Position numbers and translations under genes: made by a program. Below, in pieces: positions 46,639 through 55,809 of a stretch of 64,000 bases of DNA. Positions within the stretch are counted from its first letter, which is position 1; each line of letters starts with the position of its first letter. Origin of the DNA: Magnetococcales bacterium (lineage in GTDB: Bacteria > Pseudomonadota > Magnetococcia > Magnetococcales > JADFXB01); contig JADFXB010000007.1 in assembly GCA_015233935.1 (NCBI GenBank), forward strand, positions 1-64,000, given 5' to 3'. Under the pieces are notes generated by a model. The model saw nothing but the letters and a program-made list of their open reading frames with translations, did no database searches and was not told the DNA's origin.

Positions 46639-47049
46639 ATGACCGGGATTGCTGGCGTGCCAGCCAGCATCCTACCACCCGTTGGGGGGGATGCTGGTGC
46701 TTCATCAGAAGTCAAGCGTAGTCAGGATGCTGGGACTTCATCAGAACTCAAACGTAGTCAGATGGAACGAGCTTATCAGCAGGAGAGCAACAGCTCTGGC
46801 AAGGCTGAACCAGTTTCGGCGGGCAACCTGGAAAAAATGGTAAAGGATGCCAATCAATCCTTGTCGGCCATAACCTCGTTGCACATCAGTCTGGACAGGG
46901 AAAACAATCAAATGGTTGTGCAGGTGATCGATAAAGCCAACGACAACAAGATCATCCGCCAGTTTCCCTCAGAGCATGTCATGGAGCTGTCCAAACGTAT
47001 CGATGCTTTGCGAGAGTTGAAGGGTTTCTTGTTCAACACCAAAGCGTGA
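46639..47049 (+). CDS. flaG: FlaG family protein
   Basis: Downstream of flagellin; SLHISLDRENNQMVVQVIDKANDNKIIRQFPSEHVMELSKRI. Confidence 0.88.
   Translation: MTGIAGVPASILPPVGGDAGASSEVKRSQDAGTSSELKRSQMERAYQQESNSSGKAEPVSAGNLEKMVKDANQSLSAITSLHISLDRENNQMVVQVIDKANDNKIIRQFPSEHVMELSKRIDALRELKGFLFNTKA
46690..46761 (+). repeat. 36-bp imperfect tandem duplication within flaG
   Basis: gatgctggtgcttcatcagaagtcaagcgtagtcag / gatgctgggacttcatcagaactcaaacgtagtcag (DAGASSEVKRSQ / DAGTSSELKRSQ). Confidence 0.95.
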
Positions 47050-47054
47050 ATGTT

Positions 47055-47084
47055 AAAAGCCGCCGTAAAAACGGCGGCTTTTTT
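47055..47084 (+). terminator. Rho-independent terminator after flaG
   Basis: aaaagccgccgt-aaaa-acggcggctttt followed by further T. Confidence 0.9.
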
Positions 47085-47224
47085 CCTCCCTCCCTGCTTA
47101 AGGGGCCATAAAGCATTGCATCAACGTGGAAACACCTCTACAATAAGATTGGGTAAATTCTATCTTATTGGCCACGTCGTGTCTTGGATGGATGCATGGC
47201 AGGCTGTTACAGCGGTGGGAGCAA

Positions 47225-47596
47225 ATGATGACCAGCACCGGTTCCATTTCCGAAACAGACCTGCAAGGGTTGAGTCAGCTTGAAATATTGATCAAGTTGT
47301 ATGAGGGGGCCATCGGCTTTTTGCAAACGGCTGTTGAGGCCATGCAAAAGGAGCAGGAGTCGGTAGCCAAGCCTCTCATCGAGCGCACCCGACGCATCAT
47401 TCAGGAGTTCAAGCGCACCCTGGATCATGAAAGCGGCGGTGACCTGGCCCGACAGTTGGATGATCTGTATGATTTTATGCTGGATAATTTGGACAAAGGG
47501 GAGTTAACGGGTGATACCGCCCCTCTGAGCCATGTGGTGCAACTGCTGAACACCTTACTGGATGGATGGCGCAACGCTATTCCCAAGGAAGGTTGA
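47225..47596 (+). CDS. FliS-like flagellin chaperone paralogue 1
   Basis: LIKLYEGAIGFLQTAVEAMQKEQ...RTRRIIQEFKRTLDHESGGDLARQLDDLYDFMLDNL...LLNTLLDGWRNAI. Confidence 0.82.
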   Translation: MMTSTGSISETDLQGLSQLEILIKLYEGAIGFLQTAVEAMQKEQESVAKPLIERTRRIIQEFKRTLDHESGGDLARQLDDLYDFMLDNLDKGELTGDTAPLSHVVQLLNTLLDGWRNAIPKEG

Positions 47597-47640
47597 TCGT
47601 TTTTTACCCAAACTGACCCTTGTATGGAGGATTGGAAACC

Positions 47641-48063
47641 ATGTCTTACGGGCTGCAAAGATATCAGAAAGCCCGAGCGGATACCACATCACGGGAGGAT
47701 ATTCTTCTCATGTTGTATGAGGGGGCTATTCGCTTTCTCAATCAGTCCATTGTGGAATTTGAAGACAAGGGCAATTTGGCCGAGCATAAACGCTTGCTGG
47801 GACGGGGACGCTCCATTATTGAAGAGTTCCAAAACACCCTGGATTTTGAAAAGGGGATGGAAATTGCCACCAATTTGTTTGAGCTTTATGAATACATGCT
47901 TTATGCCTTGACGCAAGCCAACGTCACCCGGGATATGGAACATGTACGTAGCGTTGTCCGGGTTTTGGAAATATTACTGGATGGCTGGCGGGGAGCGGCC
48001 AAACAGGTGAAGAGCGGTGTTGTCAATCCCAATCCGTTGGGTATGCGGTTGGAAGGGGTTTGA
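47641..48063 (+). CDS. fliS: FliS flagellin chaperone paralogue 2
   Basis: MSYGLQRYQKARADTTSREDILLMLYEGAIRFLNQSIVEFE...LFELYEYMLYALTQANVTRDMEHVRSVVRVLEILLDGWRGA. Confidence 0.92.
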   Translation: MSYGLQRYQKARADTTSREDILLMLYEGAIRFLNQSIVEFEDKGNLAEHKRLLGRGRSIIEEFQNTLDFEKGMEIATNLFELYEYMLYALTQANVTRDMEHVRSVVRVLEILLDGWRGAAKQVKSGVVNPNPLGMRLEGV

Positions 48064-48117
48064 CCTTTGCGGCATACATGAGAACGGCTTTGTTCCAATG
48101 ACCACAAGGGAACACAA

Positions 48118-48462
48118 ATGAGCCAGTTGGAAGAAATTCTGGATCGGTTGGAATCCCTGATGGCCACCCTTTTACAAAAAGAGTGGGATGAGTCGTTTCT
48201 TGATCAATTTCAAATAGGCTGGCAAGTCAGTATGGGACAGCTTGAACAGGCCAGCAGCGATCCTTCCTTAACCCCCGCCGTCCGCGCTCAGTGCAAACAA
48301 CGTTTGCAGAGTTTATTGGCCGACCTCCCGCAAGCACAACAGCGGTTGAATCTGGATTTATCGGAAACCTCCCGCTTGCTCTATCAAGAAAATCAACGCG
48401 CCAACACCCTGGGCAAAAGCCAGATGCAAAAATCTGGTCGCTTTATGTATCGTAAGGCGTAA
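48118..48462 (+). CDS. Hypothetical flagellar-cluster protein (FliT-like in size and position)
   Basis: 114 aa helical ORF directly after fliS. Confidence 0.55.
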   Translation: MSQLEEILDRLESLMATLLQKEWDESFLDQFQIGWQVSMGQLEQASSDPSLTPAVRAQCKQRLQSLLADLPQAQQRLNLDLSETSRLLYQENQRANTLGKSQMQKSGRFMYRKA

Positions 48463-48484
48463 CGGGTCTTTAGTAAGTATCCTC

Positions 48485-48952
48485 ATGATGATTCAAAAAA
48501 TTATCTCCGGCGGACAAACAGGGGTGGATCGGGCAGCCTTGGATTTTGCCATCCTGCACGGCATTGACCATGGGGGATGGTGTCCCAAAGGTCGCTTGGC
48601 CGAAGATGGCATCCTTCCCCCTCATTACAAACTGGTGGAAACCCCCTTAAGCCGCTACAACCAACGCACCCATTGGAACATTCTGGATTCCCATGGCACA
48701 TTGATCATTCGACGCGAAACCTTGTCTGGCGGGACCGCATTGACCTGGCAATTGGCCAAAACCGCCAACCGTCCCCGTTTTGCCGTCATCTTGCCAGATA
48801 AGGTAGACCTCCAAGGGGTACGCCACTGGATCTCGGAACATTCCATCCAAGTATTGAACATTGCTGGCCCCCGTGAATCCGAGAATTTGGGGATCTATCA
48901 GGAGAGTTTATTGTTTTTGAAGGAGTTATTCGCTGGTGGAATTCCTGCTTAA
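48485..48952 (+). CDS. Putative molybdenum carrier / SLOG-family protein
   Basis: IQKIISGGQTGVDRAALDFAILHGIDHGGWCPKGRLAEDGILPPHYKLVETP...TRRETLSGGTALT-type region. Confidence 0.85.
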   Translation: MMIQKIISGGQTGVDRAALDFAILHGIDHGGWCPKGRLAEDGILPPHYKLVETPLSRYNQRTHWNILDSHGTLIIRRETLSGGTALTWQLAKTANRPRFAVILPDKVDLQGVRHWISEHSIQVLNIAGPRESENLGIYQESLLFLKELFAGGIPA

Positions 48953-49290
48953 GGGAGAGAATTCCAGAACCTTGGATGGATAGAGGGATGCGAGTTGTTA
49001 AATAATCAATGTAAGAAATTGTTACAAAAACTTACACTTCATCAGCTACACCCGATCATTTCCAAATGTATTTTGTGCCGAAATAGATATCAGCTCCTCC
49101 ACAGATCATCATATTCAATAATGGACTCCATCACACTTGCAGATGATAATGCATCCCAAAATATAATTTTCAAATAGCCAGCATAATTATATATCCCCTT
49201 GCAATATCTTCACTGCTGTAACTAAACCAGGAACTATGCTAGATTCAATAGAATGATAGAATATATACCGATGTATGAGAGGAAAATTGC

Positions 49291-51666
49291 ATGAAAATTC
49301 CACACCTAGCAACCATGAGCGTTAAAACCCGCATCTGGTTGGTTATCTGGCTGGCCATTGTTTTTATGATCGGACGAGAATTAATGGTTCTCAATACGCT
49401 GGATAAAGAAATTATGGCCAGCCGAAAAGCTAAAATCCAACAACTGGTGGACGTGGCACACAGCACACTCAACCATTATTACGAATTGGAAAAAAAAGGC
49501 ACCCTCAGTCGTGAAGATGCCCAAAAAGCCGCCATGGCTACCGTTAAAATATTGCGCTATCAGGAAAAAGATTATTTTTGGATCAATGACATGCATCCAA
49601 AGATGATCATGCACCCCTTCAAACCCGAACTGGACGGTAAAGATATCTCCGGCTTCAAAGATCCCGATGGCAAACACCTGTTCGTCGCCATGGTGGAAGA
49701 GGTGCGCCGCCAAGGACAAGGATTCGTGGACTACCGCTGGCCCAAACCCGGCCTGGATCACCCCGTTCCCAAACTCTCCTTCGTCAAAGGCTTTGAACCC
49801 TGGGGCTGGATCATCGGCACCGGCCTCTACATGGACGACCTGAAAACCCTCTTCTGGGCAGAAGCCAAACGTATCCTGGCCATCTTTATAGCCAGTATTA
49901 TCTTACTGATCGCCCTTGCCTATCTCCTGGCCCGCTCCATCATCCAACCCCTCAACCAGGTGTCGGAACATATCCGGGAAGTGGCCGCCGGAAATCTCAC
50001 CAAACGGGTCGATTTTGACGGCGGCAAAGACGAAATCAGCCAAATTGGTGAACAAGTCAACCTGTTGGCCGCCAGCTTGAGTCGGACCGTGCGCACCATC
50101 GTTCTGCAATCCCAAACCGTCAATGCCTGCGTCGGTCACATGCAGGATGTCCGGCAATCCCTTGAAGAGGATGCAGAAAAATCCTACCTCATCAACCGGG
50201 ATCTGGCGGCTGAAAATGCCAAATTAGGGCAAGGGCTTGCCGAACTGAAAGACTCGGTGGCCAAAGCCTCCGATAATATGGATACCATCACCCTGGATGG
50301 TAAAAAACTCTCCTCCGAAATCCACGCCATGGCCAATTCCGCACGCCAGGCCAGCCAGAATGTCACCACCATGGCCCGCTCCGCCGAAGAGATGAGCAGC
50401 CATGTGGCAGAGGTCAACAACAATCTGGAACATGTGCTGGATTCGGTCAATACCGTCGCCGCCGCCATCGAAGAGATGAACGTCAACTTAGGCGGCATCC
50501 GTCATCAGTGCGATACCGCTGAAAAAGAATCCAAAACCGCCAACCATCATTTGCACGAAAGCCAACAGGTGATGGAACGGTTGATCAAATCCGCCCAGGA
50601 GATCAACATGGTGGTGGGTGCCATCAACGGTATCGCCGCCCAAATTAAAATGCTGGCCTTGAACGCCGCCATCGAAGCTGCCGGTGCGGGTGAGGCCGGT
50701 AAAGGATTTTCGGTGGTGGCCAACGAAGTCAAAGACCTGGCCCTCAAAGCCGCCGAAGCCACCAGCATGATCTCCGCCAATATTGAAAAAATTCAAACCA
50801 ACACCAAAGATGCCGCCAACGCCATGGACGAAGTGGTCACGGTGATGAAACGTATCGACAAGGTCAACGAAGAGATCACCCTGGCGGTACAAGAACAAAA
50901 TCAAACCACCACCGAAATTTCCCGCTCCACCAGCGGGGTTGCCACGGCAGCCCAGTCGGTGAGCGAAACCGCCAAATCTCTGCAAATGGCGGTACAAGAG
51001 GTGGCCCATGCCGCAAGCCTTGCCGCCAAAGCCACCGATGGCATCGCTTCAGCCTCCTCCAGTGCTGCTCATGCTGCATCAGATGTGGCAGATAAATCCA
51101 GCCAGGCCAAAGAGTTCATCGTCTCCCTGCTGGCTTTTGCTGAAAAAACCGAAGAAACCACCGGTTCCAACAAAATGCTGGACGCCTTCGAGTTGGGCAA
51201 ATTCCTGCGCAACTCCGTCAACTATTACAGCTTGTTGACCCAGGCCGTTTCCGATGCCAGCAGCTACCTCTCCCAAGCCCAACAAGGACTCCACATTGGC
51301 AATGAGCCTTACGATGTGCGCACCCTGAAACATGAATTTCTCAACTGGATCAGCAAAACCGGGCAAATTGCCAACGACCGGCTTTGCCAACAGGGGGATG
51401 ATCGTGAACATAACATTGCCATGGAACAGTGGCTGGCCTCTACCGGCAGACGACTGTTCGGCAACCATCAACTTTTGTCGGAAATTGTCAGCCTGAACCA
51501 AAAAGCCTCTCGCATGGCCCACGAAATATTCCAAAAGGCCGACCAAGGACATGTGGAGGAGGTCAATCACTTATTGAACGAATTCGGCCCGTTACGCAGC
51601 ACCCTGTTTGCCAAACTGGACCAACTTTACCTTATGGACGAAACCAGCCTGGTTATGCAAAAATAA
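49291..51666 (+). CDS. Cache-domain methyl-accepting chemotaxis protein with a CZB-like C-terminal domain
   Basis: Single Cache KDYFWINDMHPKMIMHPFKPELDGKDISGFKDPDGKHLF; HAMP; core [37 protein letters not shown]. Confidence 0.92.
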   Translation: MKIPHLATMSVKTRIWLVIWLAIVFMIGRELMVLNTLDKEIMASRKAKIQQLVDVAHSTLNHYYELEKKGTLSREDAQKAAMATVKILRYQEKDYFWINDMHPKMIMHPFKPELDGKDISGFKDPDGKHLFVAMVEEVRRQGQGFVDYRWPKPGLDHPVPKLSFVKGFEPWGWIIGTGLYMDDLKTLFWAEAKRILAIFIASIILLIALAYLLARSIIQPLNQVSEHIREVAAGNLTKRVDFDGGKDEISQIGEQVNLLAASLSRTVRTIVLQSQTVNACVGHMQDVRQSLEEDAEKSYLINRDLAAENAKLGQGLAELKDSVAKASDNMDTITLDGKKLSSEIHAMANSARQASQNVTTMARSAEEMSSHVAEVNNNLEHVLDSVNTVAAAIEEMNVNLGGIRHQCDTAEKESKTANHHLHESQQVMERLIKSAQEINMVVGAINGIAAQIKMLALNAAIEAAGAGEAGKGFSVVANEVKDLALKAAEATSMISANIEKIQTNTKDAANAMDEVVTVMKRIDKVNEEITLAVQEQNQTTTEISRSTSGVATAAQSVSETAKSLQMAVQEVAHAASLAAKATDGIASASSSAAHAASDVADKSSQAKEFIVSLLAFAEKTEETTGSNKMLDAFELGKFLRNSVNYYSLLTQAVSDASSYLSQAQQGLHIGNEPYDVRTLKHEFLNWISKTGQIANDRLCQQGDDREHNIAMEQWLASTGRRLFGNHQLLSEIVSLNQKASRMAHEIFQKADQGHVEEVNHLLNEFGPLRSTLFAKLDQLYLMDETSLVMQK

Positions 51667-51727
51667 TGGGTCGTTCTGGAACCCGGATAACCGACACCTT
51701 CGGTTCTACCAGGAGAGATGCCAGCCC

Positions 51728-53242
51728 ATGGAACCTATTTTGTTTGCCTTATGGGCGGTCATCACCCTGATAGCCGTCATCACCGGTGGACGCAGTCTGG
51801 CGTCCACCGGTTTTCGACCCTATCCATCCCCCTCCGAATTGCAACAGAAACTGGGATTGGCAGCCCCCACTTCTGAATTGCTTCGTCCCCAGGGCAAAGT
51901 GACGGTCACCCTGCGGCAGGAAGAAAAATCTGCCAGTCAATTAATCCTTTCCCTCACCAAGGCCGATCTGCCCCTCTTTCAACTGCAACGCCGCCATGCC
52001 TGGAATGCCCCCCTGGCTGTGGTGAAACTTTTCGATTCTCCTGGCAGTGGCGACAAACTGTTTGATGAAAATTATCTGGCCTTGCGCCATGCCTCCACCC
52101 CACCCCATCTTTGGCATCATCCCGCTGCCTGCCGGGCTGCCCGAGAATTGTTGGACCTGGGGTTTCATGAAATCGCCCACCCCGGCCTCGCCCTGTCCGC
52201 CATTTGCACCGATACCCGCCATCTGCACCATCTGGACCAACATGGGTTGAACCAGGCAGCAGACGCACTCTGGCAAGTGGGAAATAATCTGCCAACACTG
52301 AAAGAGGCCGCCCCGGCAGGCAAACCCCGTGGCAGTCGCTGGCGGGTGGGGTTATCCCTTACTGGCTGGTTTGTGGTTTTTTTGATCGGGATGATGATTC
52401 TGGCCGTCTTTGGCGGCGAAACACCCCTCAAGAGTCATAGCGGGGCTACCCTCCCCTGGGTGCTGGTTTCTCTACTGGTGGCAACCCCCCTGGCCACCCT
52501 GAATACCCGGCGATTGCATCCCCATTTTGTCCGCTGCTCCCCATCCACCGCCTGTGGCATGGCCATCCACTGGGTGGGTTTCTTCATTATGACTACACTG
52601 TTATGCTATTTCACCTTGGATGTTTGCAACTGGCGGCTGGATGATGCTCCTGCCAGGGAAGAATCCTGGCAAGTAGTGGAAATCCATGCCCCCGGTAAAA
52701 AATCATCCCCCCGTCTGACTTTGCACCAGAAGGAAAGCGATCGCTACCATACCCTGGAGATTCGTCGCAACCTCTACGAACATATGCGCCCTGGAGCTAC
52801 CATTCTTCTCCTGCATCGTCCAGGATTTCTGGGAGAAGCATGGGTGGACTCACTGGTGGACCGAACAGCGGTCTCCTCGGCGGTTGCGCAAAAAGAGGAT
52901 CCTGCGGTGGTGGAGCAGGCAAAAGAGCTGGTGGCAGCAGGACAAACCGGCTCTGCTATTTCCTTATTGCAAGAGCATTTAATCAAACAGCCTGGCCACT
53001 TTCATGCCTGCCTGCTTTTGGATGAACTGCTGTTTCCCTTGGGACGATTTGAAGAAATCCGTCATGCCTGGGATGGTTACCTGGCCCTGTTTCCCAACGA
53101 CCAACGAGCCTACAAGGAACGCGCCGGGACAAAACAGTATCTCAACGATCCCCAAGGGGTCTTTGCCGATATGAACCAGGCCTGCCAATGGGGCAACCGG
53201 CAAGCCTGCGAATGGTTAAAAACACGACAAAAACATCGATAA
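51728..53242 (+). CDS. Membrane protein of unknown function with C-terminal TPR-like region
   Basis: N-terminal and central TM segments; C-terminal VEQAKELVAAGQTGSAISLLQEHLIKQPGHFHACLLLDELLFPLGRFEEIRHAWDGYLALFP. Confidence 0.65.
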   Translation: MEPILFALWAVITLIAVITGGRSLASTGFRPYPSPSELQQKLGLAAPTSELLRPQGKVTVTLRQEEKSASQLILSLTKADLPLFQLQRRHAWNAPLAVVKLFDSPGSGDKLFDENYLALRHASTPPHLWHHPAACRAARELLDLGFHEIAHPGLALSAICTDTRHLHHLDQHGLNQAADALWQVGNNLPTLKEAAPAGKPRGSRWRVGLSLTGWFVVFLIGMMILAVFGGETPLKSHSGATLPWVLVSLLVATPLATLNTRRLHPHFVRCSPSTACGMAIHWVGFFIMTTLLCYFTLDVCNWRLDDAPAREESWQVVEIHAPGKKSSPRLTLHQKESDRYHTLEIRRNLYEHMRPGATILLLHRPGFLGEAWVDSLVDRTAVSSAVAQKEDPAVVEQAKELVAAGQTGSAISLLQEHLIKQPGHFHACLLLDELLFPLGRFEEIRHAWDGYLALFPNDQRAYKERAGTKQYLNDPQGVFADMNQACQWGNRQACEWLKTRQKHR

Positions 53243-53268
53243 CCCCCTATCAGCCAGGAGTTTGCATC

Positions 53269-54540
53269 ATGAAATTGGATACCATTGCCGTTCACGGTGG
53301 CTACCAGCCGGACCCCACCACCAAATCCGTGGCGGTTCCCATCTACCAAACCACCTCCTATGCCTTCGACAGCAGCCAGCATGCGGCAGATTTGTTCGAT
53401 CTCAAGGTGGCAGGCAATATTTACACCCGTATCATGAACCCCACCACCGCCGTGCTGGAGCAGCGGGTGGCCCAACTGGAAGGGGGGATTGGTGGTTTGG
53501 CCCTCGCCTCCGGGCAGGCGGCCATCACCTATGCCATTTTCACCATCAGTGAAAGTGGCGATAATATTGTGGCCTCCAGCACCCTCTATGGTGGTACTTA
53601 TAACCTTCTGGCCCACACCCTGCCCCAGTTGGGAATTGAAACCCGCTTTGCCGATTATCGGGATCCCGCCTCCTTCGCCCGCTTGATCGATGATCGCACC
53701 AAGGCAGTCTATGTGGAGTCCATCGGCAACCCGCTGGGCAATGTGGTGGACCTGGCCGCCTTGGCACAAGTGGCCCATGAGCACGGCGTTCCCTTGATCG
53801 TTGACAACACCGTCCCCACCCCCGCCCTCTGCCGTCCCATTGAACATGGCGCGGATATTGTGGTCCACTCCCTTACCAAATATATGGGTGGTCACGGCAA
53901 CTCCATTGGGGGCGTCCTGGTGGATTCGGGTAAATTTCCCTGGGCAGAACACAAGGCCCGCTTCCGCCGTCTGAACGAACCGGACGTTTCCTATCATGGG
54001 GTGGTCTATACCGAAGCCCTGGGAGCCGCCGCCTTCATCGGACGGGCACGGGTGGTGCCCTTGCGCAACATGGGTTCCGCCATCTCTCCCATGAACAGCT
54101 TCCTCATCCTGCAAGGGATCGAAACCCTGCACCTGCGCATGGATCGCCATTGCGATAACGCCATGAAGACGGCCCAACATCTGCAAAGCCATCCCAAAGT
54201 GGCCTGGGTCAACTATGCCGGTCTGCCAGACCATGCCGACCGTGGGCTGGTGGATCGTTATTTCGGTGGCCGCGCCTCCGGCATTCTGACCTTTGGTGTC
54301 AAAGGCGGACGGGCAGCAGGTACCCGCTTTATCGACTCCCTCAAATTGATCACCCACCTGGTGAATATTGGTGATGCCAAATCCCTGGCCTGCCATCCCG
54401 CCAGTACCACCCATCGCCAGCTCTCCCCTGCAGAAATGGTCAAAGCTGGGGTTTCCGAGGATATGGTGCGCCTTTCCCTGGGAATCGAACACATCGACGA
54501 TATCCTGGCCGATATCGACCAAGCCCTGGCAGCCGCTTGA
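53269..54540 (+). CDS. metY: O-acetylhomoserine sulfhydrylase (Cys/Met metabolism PLP enzyme)
   Basis: MKLDTIAVHGGYQPDPTTKSVAVPIYQTTSYAFDSSQHAADLFDLKVAGNIYTRIMNPTTAVLEQRVAQLEGG; VDNTVPTP; VHSLTKYMGGHG. Confidence 0.92.
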   Translation: MKLDTIAVHGGYQPDPTTKSVAVPIYQTTSYAFDSSQHAADLFDLKVAGNIYTRIMNPTTAVLEQRVAQLEGGIGGLALASGQAAITYAIFTISESGDNIVASSTLYGGTYNLLAHTLPQLGIETRFADYRDPASFARLIDDRTKAVYVESIGNPLGNVVDLAALAQVAHEHGVPLIVDNTVPTPALCRPIEHGADIVVHSLTKYMGGHGNSIGGVLVDSGKFPWAEHKARFRRLNEPDVSYHGVVYTEALGAAAFIGRARVVPLRNMGSAISPMNSFLILQGIETLHLRMDRHCDNAMKTAQHLQSHPKVAWVNYAGLPDHADRGLVDRYFGGRASGILTFGVKGGRAAGTRFIDSLKLITHLVNIGDAKSLACHPASTTHRQLSPAEMVKAGVSEDMVRLSLGIEHIDDILADIDQALAAA

Positions 54541-54548
54541 TGTTTTTT

Positions 54549-54577
54549 CCCCCTCCCTTGCCGGGAGGGGGATTTTA
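54549..54577 (+). terminator. Rho-independent terminator after metY
   Basis: ccccctccc-ttgcc-gggaggggg followed by attttat. Confidence 0.8.
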
Positions 54578-54709
54578 TAGATTTTCCTTAGTCCAAAGGC
54601 AGGCCGATGCCTGCAAAGTTCTGAAATCTTTTCCGGGAAATTCACACCATCTTGTGGCAAGATCAAGCACAACGTTACGTGGTAATAATCCGTCCTCATT
54701 TCTTCTCAA

Positions 54710-55789
54710 GTGGATCGCATGAACACAGAACCCACCCTTCCTTTTTTACGCGCCTGTTTGCGGCTACCCGTGAGTCAAACCCCCATGTGGATCATGCGGC
54801 AGGCAGGGCGGTATTTGCCTGAATATCGGGCCACCCGTGCCCAGGCAGGCAGCTTTCTTCAATTATGCCGCAACCCGGAGCTGGCCACCGAGGTGACCAT
54901 GCAACCTTTGCGTCGCTACGGACTGGATGCGGCCATCCTCTTTTCCGACATTCTGGTGGTGGCGGAGGCCATGGGAATCAAACTCTCCTTTAATGAGGGA
55001 GAAGGCCCCCAACTGGAACCCCGCATCAACAGCCATAACGATGTGCTGGCTCTCCATCCTGCGGAACCGGAAGATGAACTTGGCTATGTGCTGGCCACCG
55101 TGCGAACGATCCGCAAAGAGTTGGACGGTCGCATCCCCTTGATCGGCTTTGCCGGCAGCCCCTGGACCGTGGCCACCTATATGGTGGAAGGAGGCTCCAG
55201 CAAAACTTTCAGCCGTATCAAGGGCATGATGTTTGATGCCCCCCTGGTTTTGCAGGAGTTGCTGGATCGTTTGGCGGATGTCACCGCTGCCTATCTCAAT
55301 GCCCAGATTCGCCATGGTGCCCAGGCAGTGCAAATTTTCGATACCTGGGGCGGGGTTCTCTCACCACGGGATTTTCGTGCCTTTTCCCTGCGTGCCATGA
55401 TCCGCATCATGGAACAACTTGACAAAACCACCCCCCAGGGGGAACAGGTCCCAGTGATTCTCTTTGCCAAGGGTTGCGGTCCCCTTCTGGAAGAAGTAGC
55501 TGCCACCGGTTGTCAGGTGGTGGGACTGGATTGGACCACCGATCTGGCCAGGGCGCGTGAGCGGGTAGCCGGGCGCGTGGCCTTGCAGGGCAATATGGAT
55601 CCAGCCATCCTCTACGCCAGCGAAGCACGCATTCGCCAGGAAGTGGAAGAGGTGTTGACCGCCTATGGTCCCCACGCAGGACATATCTTCAATCTGGGCC
55701 ATGGTATTGCCCAGGATGTGGATCCGGCACGGGTGTCCATTCTGGTGGATGCGGTACGCCAGGTCAGTCGTCGTATTTTATCCCAGTAA
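54710..55789 (+). CDS. hemE: Uroporphyrinogen decarboxylase
   Basis: [59 protein letters not shown]. Confidence 0.97.
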   Translation: MDRMNTEPTLPFLRACLRLPVSQTPMWIMRQAGRYLPEYRATRAQAGSFLQLCRNPELATEVTMQPLRRYGLDAAILFSDILVVAEAMGIKLSFNEGEGPQLEPRINSHNDVLALHPAEPEDELGYVLATVRTIRKELDGRIPLIGFAGSPWTVATYMVEGGSSKTFSRIKGMMFDAPLVLQELLDRLADVTAAYLNAQIRHGAQAVQIFDTWGGVLSPRDFRAFSLRAMIRIMEQLDKTTPQGEQVPVILFAKGCGPLLEEVAATGCQVVGLDWTTDLARARERVAGRVALQGNMDPAILYASEARIRQEVEEVLTAYGPHAGHIFNLGHGIAQDVDPARVSILVDAVRQVSRRILSQ

Positions 55790-55809
55790 GCTCATAAGGG
55801 ACCATTGCC

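Noticed and set aside
49180-49290. Possible sigma28 promoter upstream of the 49291 MCP (tcaa...accgatgt)
   Set aside because: Poor match to GCCGATAA and unsupported -35
53110-54699. 529-aa minus-strand ORF opposite metY
   Set aside because: Antisense shadow; metY on plus strand has full family motifs. Same reasoning applied to 3938-5170 (-), 22-1011 (+), 28167-29471 (-), 33930-34856 (-), 56206-57177 (-)
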